Of a DNA stretch of 64,000 nt, positions 27,230-35,865 are shown one piece after another (within the stretch, counting starts at the first letter, position 1; each line of letters starts with the position of its first letter). Below the pieces are notes generated by a model. That model was not told the DNA's origin. It ran no database searches and saw only the letters and a program-made list of their open reading frames with translations. The DNA is from Leeuwenhoekiella nanhaiensis (GTDB taxonomy: Bacteria > Bacteroidota > Bacteroidia > Flavobacteriales > Flavobacteriaceae), in contig NZ_KZ319288.1 in assembly GCF_002744755.1 (NCBI RefSeq), forward strand, positions 372,001 to 436,000, written 5' to 3'. Made by a program: the position numbers and the translations under genes.

Positions 27230-27284
27230 TAGTTTTAAGTTGGTCAAGAAAGTCCGTCACGAAAGTGCGGGCTTCCTTATTTTT
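27230..27284 (+). terminator. Terminator of the second LRR gene
   Basis: AAGTCCGTCAC (27250-27260) pairs with GTGCGGGCTT (27265-27274) around GAAA, with one bulge and one G-U, followed by a T-rich run. The upstream TAGTTTTAAGTTGGT matches the same region of the first LRR gene. Confidence 0.7.
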
Positions 27285-27291
27285 AGCTCTT

Positions 27292-28299
27292 TTAGTTTTC
27301 TTCAACCTGTAATTTAGTCGGTTTAATAACAAAGGGTGTAAACCAGTCCCAGGTGAAGCCTACAGAAAAACGGGGATAGCTATCTACAAAGCGGTAGTTG
27401 TAGTCGTCATAACCAAAGACAAAACGCGCCATCAATCCAAAATCAGAATCCCAGGGATATAAAGAGAAACTGGTTTCAGAACGAAAAGGATCTGCAGAAG
27501 GATGTACGTCTGGATGCCAATAGAGCCTTTGGGTCACACTATAGCGCCAGCTATTGAAGTGAGCGGTATATTCATAACCGGCTTCCACCTGATGCCTCCC
27601 ATAAATATCAATATCCTCCGGATTATAACCCCCAAAATTGAAAGCTCCCAAAAACCGATTGTGATACAGTTGATACGTAAGTGTAAACGAATGCGCTTTT
27701 TGCATATAATTGCGCGCATCAAAGGTATTGATGCGGTAATTAAGAGATAGGCGCGTAAGATTGGTTGAAAAATTACCGGATTCCCTATTCAGAAGGGCAG
27801 CAAGATCAGTATCATCGGTAATATCATCATATAGCGCCCTGCTTTCGGGGCTGTTATCGGCAAAATCGGTGCTGAATGCTGATTTGCTCTGACCATTAGA
27901 GTAATGCCCGGATTCTAGTGCAGCGGTAAGAAAATTGTCGTTTTCGGTTTTAATGATAGACTGCCATCCAATAAAAAATTTGTACGATGGTGTTTTAACC
28001 GGTTTTGAATTTTCGTCATAGATACGTAAATGCGGCTGAATACTTAAATACACCGCGTCTCCATTGGTAATTGTATCCCGGTTTAAAGCACTGCGAATGT
28101 CATTGTAAATACTATAATACACAACGGGTTTGGCCTCCAGTAAAATACTTTCATAGGCATTATTTCCACTTCCTCCTGCTAAGAAGGGCCGTTCAGCAAT
28201 AGGAAAATAATCTTTGAATCCTTTAGATTCAAGCTTTTGGGCTTTAAGTGAACTTACACCAATTGCAAGAACGAGTAATAGGGATAATTGTAATCGCAT
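27292..28299 (-). CDS. pldA: Phospholipase A1 / OMPLA-like outer-membrane protein
   Basis: 335-residue outer-membrane phospholipase with a signal peptide (MRLQLSLLLVLAIGVSSLKAQ). The OMPLA active-site motif is seen in ESGHYSNGQSKS (about 128-139), where His and Ser match H142 and S144 of E. coli. SGNFSTNLTRLSLNYRI may supply the Asn. The rest is alternating beta-strand sequence, ending in a membrane-strand pattern FSVGFTWDWFTPFVI. These enzymes break down phospholipids in the outer leaflet when the membrane is disturbed. It converges with the second LRR gene. Confidence 0.85.
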   Translation of the reverse strand: MRLQLSLLLVLAIGVSSLKAQKLESKGFKDYFPIAERPFLAGGSGNNAYESILLEAKPVVYYSIYNDIRSALNRDTITNGDAVYLSIQPHLRIYDENSKPVKTPSYKFFIGWQSIIKTENDNFLTAALESGHYSNGQSKSAFSTDFADNSPESRALYDDITDDTDLAALLNRESGNFSTNLTRLSLNYRINTFDARNYMQKAHSFTLTYQLYHNRFLGAFNFGGYNPEDIDIYGRHQVEAGYEYTAHFNSWRYSVTQRLYWHPDVHPSADPFRSETSFSLYPWDSDFGLMARFVFGYDDYNYRFVDSYPRFSVGFTWDWFTPFVIKPTKLQVEEN

Positions 28300-28475
28300 A
28301 ATACGTAGGTTTAGACCACAAAATTGCGAAAAGACCTATCACTGACTCTTTTTTTAAGAAAAGTTTGTTAAATGGTATACTTTATGAAACGTCAGAGATT
28401 TAAAACGGTCTATTAATGAGATCAAAGTATAAGCCGTATTTTTACCTTAATCGCTTTGAATTGAATACACTTTTT

Positions 28476-28979
28476 ATGAAAAACCTATTTATAGCTTTAT
28501 TATTTGGAATTTTAGGGTCTACTGCGACTTCTGCACAGGGAACGGTAGCTCATATTGATATGGAAACCCTTTATACCCTAATGCCCGAAAACAATCAGGC
28601 AGAGATTGAACTCAGCCGTCTCAGACAAGCCTATCAGCAAAATTTTGAAACCTCCTACCGCGAATATCAGGCGCGTTTTGTAAAATATGAAGATGAAGCC
28701 CCTACCCTGTCCCCTGAAGAAGACGCCAGGCGAAAAAGCGAGTTGGAACTGATGGAACGCAATTTGGCACAATCACAACAAAATATTGAGAAGCAAATCG
28801 CCGAAAAGAAAGAACTGCTTTACGGTCCTATACGTATCAAAGCCCGCGAACTGGTTACAAAAATCGCTGAAGATCTGGGCTTTCTCTATGTGTTAGACTC
28901 GTCAAAAGATAATGGTTTGGTAATGGCTAAAGGTAAAGATCTGATGCCTGACGTAAAGCGGGCGCTAACGGGGCGTTAA
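28476..28979 (+). CDS. OmpH/Skp-like periplasmic chaperone
   Basis: 167-residue OmpH (Skp) family protein starting at the ATG 28476, which gives a proper signal peptide (MKNLFIALLFGILGSTATSAQ); an upstream in-frame ATG at 28416 would bury it. The mature part begins with the family hallmark GTVAHIDMETLYTLMPE. A long charged coiled-coil helix follows (about 45-115), and then GFLYVLDSSKDNGLVMAKGKDLMPDV, matching the C-terminal beta segment. Skp holds outer-membrane proteins in solution for the BAM machine. This may be one of several paralogs in the genome. It stands alone, divergent from pldA. Confidence 0.85.
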   Translation: MKNLFIALLFGILGSTATSAQGTVAHIDMETLYTLMPENNQAEIELSRLRQAYQQNFETSYREYQARFVKYEDEAPTLSPEEDARRKSELELMERNLAQSQQNIEKQIAEKKELLYGPIRIKARELVTKIAEDLGFLYVLDSSKDNGLVMAKGKDLMPDVKRALTGR

Positions 28980-29073
28980 ATATAAAATCCAATTATTCGC
29001 AGTCAGAAAAATAGATTCACGCAACCTTTTCAATATTTTAGTATCTAGTTATCAAATAATTAATACAAAAATT

Positions 29074-29451
29074 ATGAAAAAAGTACTACTCCTTTTTTTG
29101 GCTCCCCTTCTTATGGCAACGCAATGCGATGATGAAGATCCCATATTTAGAACCGAATATTTCATTCAAAACAGTTCATCACTAGAACTGGTATACACTT
29201 CTGAAACTGCCGGTGAGGTGGTGATCCCTGTAGGCCAAAGCCAGTTTATTGCTGTAAATACCAATTCAGACACCTTTGTCTCTCCCGGTTCTGTTGTCGA
29301 TGAAATTCAACTATACCTTGAGGATAGTTCGGGCGAACTGGTTTTAGTTTACCAGCAACAGCCCATAGACAATGACGTTTGGACATTTGAAGAGCTGGAG
29401 ACTTACGATGCGCAGTACACGCTGGTGATAACCGATATACAGCTTAATTAA
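29074..29451 (+). CDS. Small putative lipoprotein
   Basis: 125-residue protein with a lipoprotein signal (MKKVLLLFLAPLLMATQC, Cys18) followed by DDEDP, so probably exported and anchored by a lipid. The mature part is acidic and beta-rich with patterns such as LVYTSETAGEVVIPVGQSQFIA. No family recognised. It is the first of a run of lineage-specific genes in an A+T-rich stretch. Confidence 0.65.
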   Translation: MKKVLLLFLAPLLMATQCDDEDPIFRTEYFIQNSSSLELVYTSETAGEVVIPVGQSQFIAVNTNSDTFVSPGSVVDEIQLYLEDSSGELVLVYQQQPIDNDVWTFEELETYDAQYTLVITDIQLN

Positions 29452-29613
29452 GGTTAAATTACGAAGTAAACCTATTCTTTTTTGCTCTGGTAGCATACGG
29501 CTCAATTCAGTAAGTTTTTGAGCAGGAAACGTGTTTCTGATAAGTTAGTCATGAATTACACGCAACCATTTGGTTAATTTTTGATCTTATAGATGTAAAC
29601 AGAAGATTCTATT

Positions 29614-30261
29614 ATGAAAAACGTACTATTTGCTATTGCCTTCCTATTTTTCTTATCGTGTGATGAAAAAAATGATGATAGTTTTGAAACCGCTCCATCA
29701 CCTGAAATTCAGGCCCTAATTGACAAGGGAGTTACTGTCGATTCCATAAGTATTGCTTATGCGACTCAATATCAAAGCACCGACAACTTTCCGGTTATAA
29801 AACCCAATCCCATAAATGAATTTGAAGACAAGAATGAGATATTAATCTATTTTGATTTTAAATCCGGCAGCCGTGAAACGCTAAAAGAATATTTCTCTGA
29901 GCTAGCGATAGAAAAACTGGATGACGGCTACATTTATGAATATATCATCAGTTATTACGATAAAATAGAAAACATTTCGGTCGAAATAAAAAAGAATGAT
30001 GAAGAGTTCTATAAATTAAAAAGCGATTCGGATCGTGTTAAGCTTATTCCAGCTCCCGAATTAACTAGTCAACACACTTTTGCCAGGTACGAGCATACCA
30101 TTGAGGAATTTAGCACACGTTACGCTAATTCTTTTCCTGAATACGTTTTGATATCTTTTGATGAAAAAGAGACAAAAGCCAATTCCTATATTTTTAGAGT
30201 AACATTTGAATTTAACAACGATAAAACCATTGTTGTCAACTCAAAGGAGATACTATTTTAA
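29614..30261 (+). CDS. Putative lipoprotein of unknown function
   Basis: 215-residue protein with signal and lipobox MKNVLFAIAFLFFLSC (Cys16), then an acidic linker. The body has alternating charged strands and helices (KPNPINEFEDKNEILIYFDF, ENISVEIKKNDEEFYKLKS). No family recognised. It lies in the A+T-rich region together with other exported proteins and has no close operon partner. Confidence 0.65.
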   Translation: MKNVLFAIAFLFFLSCDEKNDDSFETAPSPEIQALIDKGVTVDSISIAYATQYQSTDNFPVIKPNPINEFEDKNEILIYFDFKSGSRETLKEYFSELAIEKLDDGYIYEYIISYYDKIENISVEIKKNDEEFYKLKSDSDRVKLIPAPELTSQHTFARYEHTIEEFSTRYANSFPEYVLISFDEKETKANSYIFRVTFEFNNDKTIVVNSKEILF

Positions 30262-30423
30262 TTGTTTTAGTAATAGTAAAGCAATTGCGTATAAAAATCG
30301 TAAGGTCGAATTCTATTTCTCTCTACTTCAGAAAATAATTATACCTCAGGCTTCCAACAAAATTGCTGTCTACTTGTATGTTTAGGTAGCGAAGCAACTT
30401 ACCCTGCTTAAATATTGCAATTC

Positions 30424-31404
30424 ATGAAAGTAATTCTGTATTTATTGGTATCGATATTTTCAATTCAAACTGCTTATTTCCAAAATTCCGGATTGAGCAA
30501 AAACGATGAAAAATCGATCAAGCAAATGATAAACTATTTTAAAAAGTATTCAATCCATAAGGATTCAATTGATTGGGATTCATTTGAGAAAAAAGTCTGG
30601 AATAGCGCAACTATATCTAAAGATTCTGCTGTAATTACAGCTTTAACTTTAAATGGAGAAAAACATACAAACTATTTCGATAACACTTCAAAGTCATATA
30701 TCGTTGGAGAATTTAATTCAACCCACACGTATGAAAAAATAAAACCTGTCAAGATTCCAGAAAACCTGGGCTATTTAAGCATTAAGACATTTATTAACTC
30801 AAGGAAAAATCAAAAAGCAACACTAGAGAAAGGAAAGAATTATATCCTCCAAAATATAGCCGATATCAAAAGTCAAGACTCTAAAGAATTAAAAGGTTGG
30901 GTTATTGATTTAAGAGAAAATCGAGGTGGTAATATGTGGCCTATGTTGATTTCACTCACACCATTCCTAAAAAGCGAAGTACTAGGTTACTTCTCAGAAA
31001 ATGATAAGTTGATCGAATGGAGCAAAAAGAATGATCAAATATTTAACGGTTCTTCAAATCAAACAAAAAAATTCGTGGAGGAGCCTATTTCTTATCAGTT
31101 AAAAAATAATGATTTAAAGATAGCTGTTTTGATCAGTCGCTATACAGCGAGTTCAGGAGAAGCAACCGCAATCTCTTTAATGAGTAATCCAAATGTTTCG
31201 CTTATCGGAAATAAATCGGCTGGTTATACTACGTCAAATAAAAGTTTTTCGTTGAAAAATGGGGATGTATTAATTCTTACTTCTGGTGTAATGACTGACT
31301 ACAAAAAGAAAGAATATTGGAAAGGGATTACACCTCAATATGAAATTGCTAATGAAGCAGATCTAGAAATGGAATTATCAAAGTGGTTTGAGTCATCCAA
31401 CTAA
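30424..31404 (+). CDS. S41 family peptidase
   Basis: 326-residue exported S41 (C-terminal processing/tail-specific) protease from the ATG at 30424; a TTG three codons earlier is not required. It has a signal-like N-terminus MKVILYLLVSIFSIQTAYFQ and then GWVIDLRENRGGNMWPMLISL (about 158-178), the typical strand of the substrate-binding domain. ISRYTASSGEATAISLMSNP (about 238-257) holds the nucleophile Ser within TASSGEA. The Lys in LIGNKSAGYTTSN is the probable general base. There is no PDZ domain, so it is a short form. Function unknown; its neighbours are lineage-specific. Confidence 0.78.
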   Translation: MKVILYLLVSIFSIQTAYFQNSGLSKNDEKSIKQMINYFKKYSIHKDSIDWDSFEKKVWNSATISKDSAVITALTLNGEKHTNYFDNTSKSYIVGEFNSTHTYEKIKPVKIPENLGYLSIKTFINSRKNQKATLEKGKNYILQNIADIKSQDSKELKGWVIDLRENRGGNMWPMLISLTPFLKSEVLGYFSENDKLIEWSKKNDQIFNGSSNQTKKFVEEPISYQLKNNDLKIAVLISRYTASSGEATAISLMSNPNVSLIGNKSAGYTTSNKSFSLKNGDVLILTSGVMTDYKKKEYWKGITPQYEIANEADLEMELSKWFESSN

Positions 31405-31507
31405 TGTAAAAAAACCTTAGTATAAATTATATATGCGCTATACATAATTCACTATCTTCCAAACTATCTTTTGAAAAAAGCGCCTTTTTTACAAATGATT
31501 TCTAATC

Positions 31508-32443
31508 GTGAACCGGAAAGACATACACATCATAAATAGAAATAGCACTATTTCTGAAAAGCAAGTCGCTAAAGCTTTAGACGAACATGTTTACAGCAAC
31601 AAAAAATCCTGGCAAAAATTTCTTAAGGTTTTTTTTATAAGCCTTGGGTTAGGCTTTACATTAACTGGGGTCATTTTCTTCTTTGCCTACAATTGGGCAG
31701 ATCTTCACAAATTTGTGAAAATTGGTTTAATTTCAGGTCTTTTAATAGGAACATCACTATTAGCACTTTGGCCTCAAATAAACACTTTTTTACGAAAGAT
31801 TACGATTACTGGGGCTTCCGTCTTAGTTGGAGTTTTATTCGCTGTATATGGGCAAATCTATCAGACAGGAGCAAACGCATACGATTTCTTTTTAGCCTGG
31901 ACAATATTTATATCAATATGGGTTGTCGTTTCAAATTTTGCTCCATTGTGGTTACTGTTTATAATACTGATAAACACAACATCAATTCTTTATTATCAGC
32001 AAGTAGCAAACGACTGGTCTGAAACCTTAATTTGTTTACTATTATTTATCTTTAATACAATCGTATTGATAACAAGTTCTTCAACAAAAAAAATAAAGTC
32101 ACCCGATTGGTTTAATAATGTCCTTGCACTAATGGCGGTAAGTTATGCCACTATTGGTTTCATTTTTGGCTTATATGAGAATGACCATTTAATTTTCTTT
32201 CTGATTTTAGTTTTCATACTCATAATTTATTCTGCAGGCGTCTTGAGAGATTTGAAAACAAAGAACATTTATAATATTTCCCTGATTTCTTTAAGTCTGA
32301 CAATCATTATTGCAGCGTTTATGATTAAAGTCACAGAATCTGAACAAGTATTAATATTAGTCAGCGTATTTATTATAATGAGTATTTCCTTTTCGATAAA
32401 AAAAATGATTGATCTTCAAAAAAAATGGAAAAATGAAAACTAG
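31508..32443 (+). CDS. DUF2157 multi-span membrane protein
   Basis: 311-residue membrane protein of the DUF2157 type, starting at GTG. Its cytoplasmic head MNRKDIHIINRNSTISEKQVAKALDEHV is followed by about eight to nine hydrophobic spans. The family hallmark GFTLTGVIFFFAYNWADLHKFVKIGLI covers the first two spans, and GVLFAVYGQIYQTGANAYDFFLAW follows. It is the first of a three-gene set with DUF4401 and a GDYXXLXY protein, overlapping the next by 11 bases. The trio recurs in many bacteria; the function is unknown. Confidence 0.85.
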   Translation: MNRKDIHIINRNSTISEKQVAKALDEHVYSNKKSWQKFLKVFFISLGLGFTLTGVIFFFAYNWADLHKFVKIGLISGLLIGTSLLALWPQINTFLRKITITGASVLVGVLFAVYGQIYQTGANAYDFFLAWTIFISIWVVVSNFAPLWLLFIILINTTSILYYQQVANDWSETLICLLLFIFNTIVLITSSSTKKIKSPDWFNNVLALMAVSYATIGFIFGLYENDHLIFFLILVFILIIYSAGVLRDLKTKNIYNISLISLSLTIIIAAFMIKVTESEQVLILVSVFIIMSISFSIKKMIDLQKKWKNEN

Positions 32444-33503
32444 AGAAGATATCAAACTAGTCATTGACTATTTTAAAAGCAACCCTAACGAGTCTATAAG
32501 TTTTGATGAAAATGAAATTGAATCGGCCTATATAAAAGAAGACAATCAACCCTTAGCTGTAAAAATTCTTTCAGTCTTTGGAAGTATATTGGCTAACCTT
32601 GCATTTTTTGCATTTCTTGTCCTTACCGGAATCTTTGATATAGAAATTATGTTGTTCGTATTTGGTGTAATAGGAATATGCCTTTCCATATACATAAGTC
32701 GATTACCTGGTAAGTTTCTATATGATACGCTGAGTGCATCAGTCTATTTATCTGGTTACGTCTTAATTGGCATCGCCATTAATACTACCAGTTTGCCAGA
32801 TAATATTATTAATTTTATATTCATCTTTAGTTCTCTAACATGTATAGCTCTTAAACCAAATTACATACTAACCTTCATTTCTATACTGCTACTGAATAGT
32901 AGTCTTCTAGCATTGTTGTTTCAAAATAATTTAACTGACTTATTACACCTATACGTATCTATTCTTACTTTTTTAAATGTTTATTTTTTTCTTAAAGAGG
33001 CACAAATTATTACATATTGTAAAGGTTTTTCTAAACTATACAATCCACTGCGAATAGGCTTTTTATTTTCTCTTCTAATCGGACTATTTTTACTTGGCGT
33101 AAAAGGAATATTGAGTTTATCTCCAAATTACATATGGCTTTCTTCTTTAGTAAGTACGGTCTCAATCATGTATTTAGTTTCAAAAATTTTGAGAATTTTA
33201 AATGTGACTCAAGTAAAACACAAATGGTTTATTTATAGTATTGTTCTGGTTTTACTAATTGCAACCGCATTATCCCCAGCGATATCTGGAGCCTTGCTAA
33301 TTACGCTTTTGGGTCATCTAGTTAACTATAAAACAGGATTTGTAATAGGCATAATAGCGTTTATCTATTTTGTAGGGCAATACTACTATGACCTCAACTT
33401 CAACTTGCTTACTAAGTCGATCCTGATGTTTTCCGCAGGAATTTTATTCCTTCTATTTTATGTGTTGACCCGTAAAAATTTGTCTGGTTATGAAGACTTA
33501 TAA
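32433..33503 (+). CDS. DUF4401 membrane protein
   Basis: 356-residue membrane protein starting at the ATG 32433, inside the end of the DUF2157 gene (11-base overlap); an earlier TTG frame is unlikely. A soluble N-terminus MKTREDIKLVIDYFKSNPNE is followed by about 60 residues and then about ten closely packed hydrophobic spans up to the C-terminus (SAGILFLLFYVLTRKNLSGYEDL). The features and the position between DUF2157 and GDYXXLXY genes identify DUF4401. It overlaps the next gene by 14 bases, so all three are coupled. Function unknown. Confidence 0.82.
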   Translation: MKTREDIKLVIDYFKSNPNESISFDENEIESAYIKEDNQPLAVKILSVFGSILANLAFFAFLVLTGIFDIEIMLFVFGVIGICLSIYISRLPGKFLYDTLSASVYLSGYVLIGIAINTTSLPDNIINFIFIFSSLTCIALKPNYILTFISILLLNSSLLALLFQNNLTDLLHLYVSILTFLNVYFFLKEAQIITYCKGFSKLYNPLRIGFLFSLLIGLFLLGVKGILSLSPNYIWLSSLVSTVSIMYLVSKILRILNVTQVKHKWFIYSIVLVLLIATALSPAISGALLITLLGHLVNYKTGFVIGIIAFIYFVGQYYYDLNFNLLTKSILMFSAGILFLLFYVLTRKNLSGYEDL

Positions 33504-33978
33504 AAAGATTGCAATTATACTTAATCTCGTAATCCTGCTAATCTATTTTGGCTATTCCGTTGTAGATAAAGAGGAGTTAATAAAAGATGGACAGCTTGCC
33601 TTATTAGAGCTTGCTCCTGTTGATCCACGATCGTTAATGCAAGGTGATTATATGGCATTACGCTATTCTCTTTCTGAAGATTTAGATCTTGATGCGATGC
33701 CAAAACGAGGTTATTGTGTTATTGTTCTTGATCAAAAAAACCGGGCCAATAAAGTCAGATTTCAACCAGACAAAACTCCCCTGAATGCTAATGAGTTTCT
33801 TATTGCCTATACTATCACAGATTTTTGGAATATCAATATAGGTGCTGAATCTTTCTTTTTTGAAGAAGGCTCCGATAAGCGATATGAAGAAGCTCAGTTT
33901 GGCGGTATTAAAATTGACAATGACGGTAATAGTATTTTGGTAGGTCTCTATGATGAAAATTTGAAACAAATTAACTAG
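33490..33978 (+). CDS. GDYXXLXY domain protein
   Basis: 162-residue protein with one N-terminal span (MKTYKKIAIILNLVILLIYFGYSVV). The body contains the naming motif GDYMALRYSL, preceded by LLELAPVDPRSLMQ, and YCVIVLDQKNRANKVRF after it. This is the third member of the DUF2157-DUF4401-GDYXXLXY set. The motif and the 14-base overlap with DUF4401 make the call firm; the activity is unknown. It is probably anchored in the inner membrane with the body outside. Confidence 0.88.
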   Translation: MKTYKKIAIILNLVILLIYFGYSVVDKEELIKDGQLALLELAPVDPRSLMQGDYMALRYSLSEDLDLDAMPKRGYCVIVLDQKNRANKVRFQPDKTPLNANEFLIAYTITDFWNINIGAESFFFEEGSDKRYEEAQFGGIKIDNDGNSILVGLYDENLKQIN

Positions 33979-34152
33979 AATCTTTAAAACAATTAAACCT
34001 TTATAAATAATAAAATCTAAGAGGCAAAAACTTTTTCGGTATTCTTACTATAACTTTTAAATACACCTAAATAGCGTAAACATATAAGTGACAGGACCGA
34101 TAAAACCGAGATGCAGCGAATGAATGTAGTTCTCCGTGTTAATAAGCAAAAA

Positions 34153-34857
34153 ATGAAAATGCGTCTAATCTCCTTTTTCTTAATTCTATTCTTTAGTATC
34201 AGTTGTGTTGAAAGAGAAGACGATCTGATTAGCCAGGATTGCGAAACAGATTGTACCGAAATAATCGGAAAGTTAATGACTGATAATGCTAATACCCCAA
34301 TAGCAAACCGCAAAGTCACTGTCATTTGGGATAATACGTATTTTACATCAGGAGTAGTTAGAACTAAGGCCACTACGAGAACGGACGCTGATGGTAATTT
34401 TAATCTAAAATTTTATATACGCGATGATGAGCTGGAAGAAGGTCTCCACAGAATGTACTATGATAAGTTGAATGAAACTGTGTTTCTTAGGGCAGATCTA
34501 AATAATATATCAATTTATCCAACGGTAAGAGATACTATTTTTCTTAGAAATCACAACATCCCCAAAAAAGCATATCTTAAATTAAATTTATTAAACCTGG
34601 AAGACATCAAAGAGGGTGATAATTTCTGGACAAGTTTTAGATACATTAGTCCTGAAGGCTATTCCCAATCAATTAATGGTTTAGTTCGTGGATGGAATAA
34701 TCAATATGAAAGCACTCAACTCATCGAAATTGCAGGAAATCAAGCTTTAGCATTAGAAATTACCAGAAATAAAGATGGAATAATCACTAGAGACAATGAT
34801 ACGTTATTCATTAATGCCGGGGAAACATTAGATTATACAATTGATTTTAATAACTAA
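34153..34857 (+). CDS. Putative lipoprotein with a CarboxypepD_reg-like beta domain
   Basis: 234-residue lipoprotein starting at the ATG 34153, giving MKMRLISFFLILFFSISC (Cys18) as the signal; an earlier in-frame ATG at 34111 adds a non-signal stretch. The part EIIGKLMTDNANTPIANRKVTV... followed by TRTDADGNFNLKFYIRDDE looks like a carboxypeptidase-regulatory beta-sandwich, with conserved DGNF. The remainder is beta-rich and of unknown type. It closes the A+T-rich region and converges with the outer-membrane protein gene downstream. Confidence 0.68.
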   Translation: MKMRLISFFLILFFSISCVEREDDLISQDCETDCTEIIGKLMTDNANTPIANRKVTVIWDNTYFTSGVVRTKATTRTDADGNFNLKFYIRDDELEEGLHRMYYDKLNETVFLRADLNNISIYPTVRDTIFLRNHNIPKKAYLKLNLLNLEDIKEGDNFWTSFRYISPEGYSQSINGLVRGWNNQYESTQLIEIAGNQALALEITRNKDGIITRDNDTLFINAGETLDYTIDFNN

Positions 34858-34896
34858 AATCAATTTTTGGTATCGTGCCTTACTTAATACCCACTC

Positions 34897-35535
34897 CTAA
34901 AAATAATATGAAACCCCCAAACTCAGCTCTGAAGTGTCAAATTGCGCGTCAAAACTTTGAATTTTAGAATAGCTGTCGTAAGATCCCTCAGGATCTTCTA
35001 GCCGGATACTGGAATAGCCTATAAAACCCAGCGTGCCTTCCAAAGCAATCTGTTTGCTTAAAAAATAGGTTAGACCAGGTCTGAGTCCGACTCTAAAGAG
35101 ACTTCCTTTTTTATACATATCTGTTATTTGTAAAATAGAGTAACTGGCCTCTGCCCTTCCGTTCAGTAAAAGACGATTTGTAATATTCCAGTATTTTTTT
35201 CCATACAGTCCAAAGCCGTAAAAGCGCTCAATACGTGCTATCTGATCATCCCCCTGATTTACGTTTATTTCTTCTTCATACCTAAACTGAAGGTTTGCTC
35301 CTACCACAAAATTTTTGGCAACTGCAACACCATAACTACTGGAAATCCCAAAGAGTTTTGACTTACCCTGGTCGATAATATCACCATAACTACCAACCTC
35401 ATTTACAGAGCCGGAGTATCTAAAATCCAGTTCTAGATTTTGAGTTCCTTTGATGATACTTATTTGCTCTTCTTCGGTTTGGGCAACTGTAAATTGAACA
35501 CTTAGAATAAAAAGAAAAAGTAAAGCTCTTTGCAC
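34897..35535 (-). CDS. Outer-membrane beta-barrel protein
   Basis: 212-residue protein with a signal peptide (MQRALLFLFILSVQFTVAQ) and alternating-residue strands typical of a small 8-stranded porin-like barrel (LELDFRYSGSVNEV, FVVGANLQFRYEEEI, FYGFGLYGKKYWNI, LRPGLTYFLSKQIALEGTLGF). It ends in aromatic GVSYYF, a usual barrel terminus. It resembles small OmpW/OmpA-barrel proteins and probably spans the outer membrane. No more precise function can be stated. Confidence 0.78.
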   Translation of the reverse strand: MQRALLFLFILSVQFTVAQTEEEQISIIKGTQNLELDFRYSGSVNEVGSYGDIIDQGKSKLFGISSSYGVAVAKNFVVGANLQFRYEEEINVNQGDDQIARIERFYGFGLYGKKYWNITNRLLLNGRAEASYSILQITDMYKKGSLFRVGLRPGLTYFLSKQIALEGTLGFIGYSSIRLEDPEGSYDSYSKIQSFDAQFDTSELSLGVSYYF

Positions 35536-35687
35536 GATAGTTTAGTTTTTGATTGATCGTGCAAATATGCCTCAAAAGCCCGCCCATCTGGCACCACAGG
35601 CATTATGTAATGATTATTTAAATGTTGCCTTTGCATTATCAACTTAAAGAATTCTTTACCTCCTCATAAAAGCAAAAATTAACTCAT

Positions 35688-35719
35688 AAAAAAACCCGAT
35701 GCTATCCGCATCGGGTTTT
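35688..35719 (-). terminator. Intrinsic terminator after dnaK
   Basis: AAAACCCGATGC (35691-35702) pairs perfectly with GCATCGGGTTTT (35708-35719) across a five-base loop. On the minus strand the hairpin is followed by seven T. It lies 147 bases after the dnaK stop and could also stop plus-strand transcripts. Confidence 0.88.
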
Positions 35720-35799
35720 CTAATTAAAGAAGCTACTGTTTACACTTTAGCAGTGCTTTTTGCTTCACTTCTTTAAGCTTATAAACTTCTGTGGTAAAG

Positions 35800-35856
35800 A
35801 TCCCAAAACAAGTTTGGGATAAGCAATTCACACGCATTCACCTAGAGGCGAATGCG
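35800..35856 (-). other. Two hairpins in the dnaK 3' untranslated region
   Basis: ATCCCAAA/TTTGGGAT (35800-35807 with 35813-35820) and CGCATTC/GAATGCG (35833-35839 with 35850-35856) are stems of eight and seven bases without T-runs, so neither is a terminator by itself. They lie between the dnaK stop and its terminator and may protect or process the mRNA end. Confidence 0.5.
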
Positions 35857-35865
35857 GCTCTCTGC

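Noticed and set aside
34017..34373. 118-codon minus-strand frame across the lipoprotein start region
   Set aside because: It overlaps the 5' end of a lipoprotein gene with a signal peptide and lipobox; the antisense reading has no recognisable motifs.
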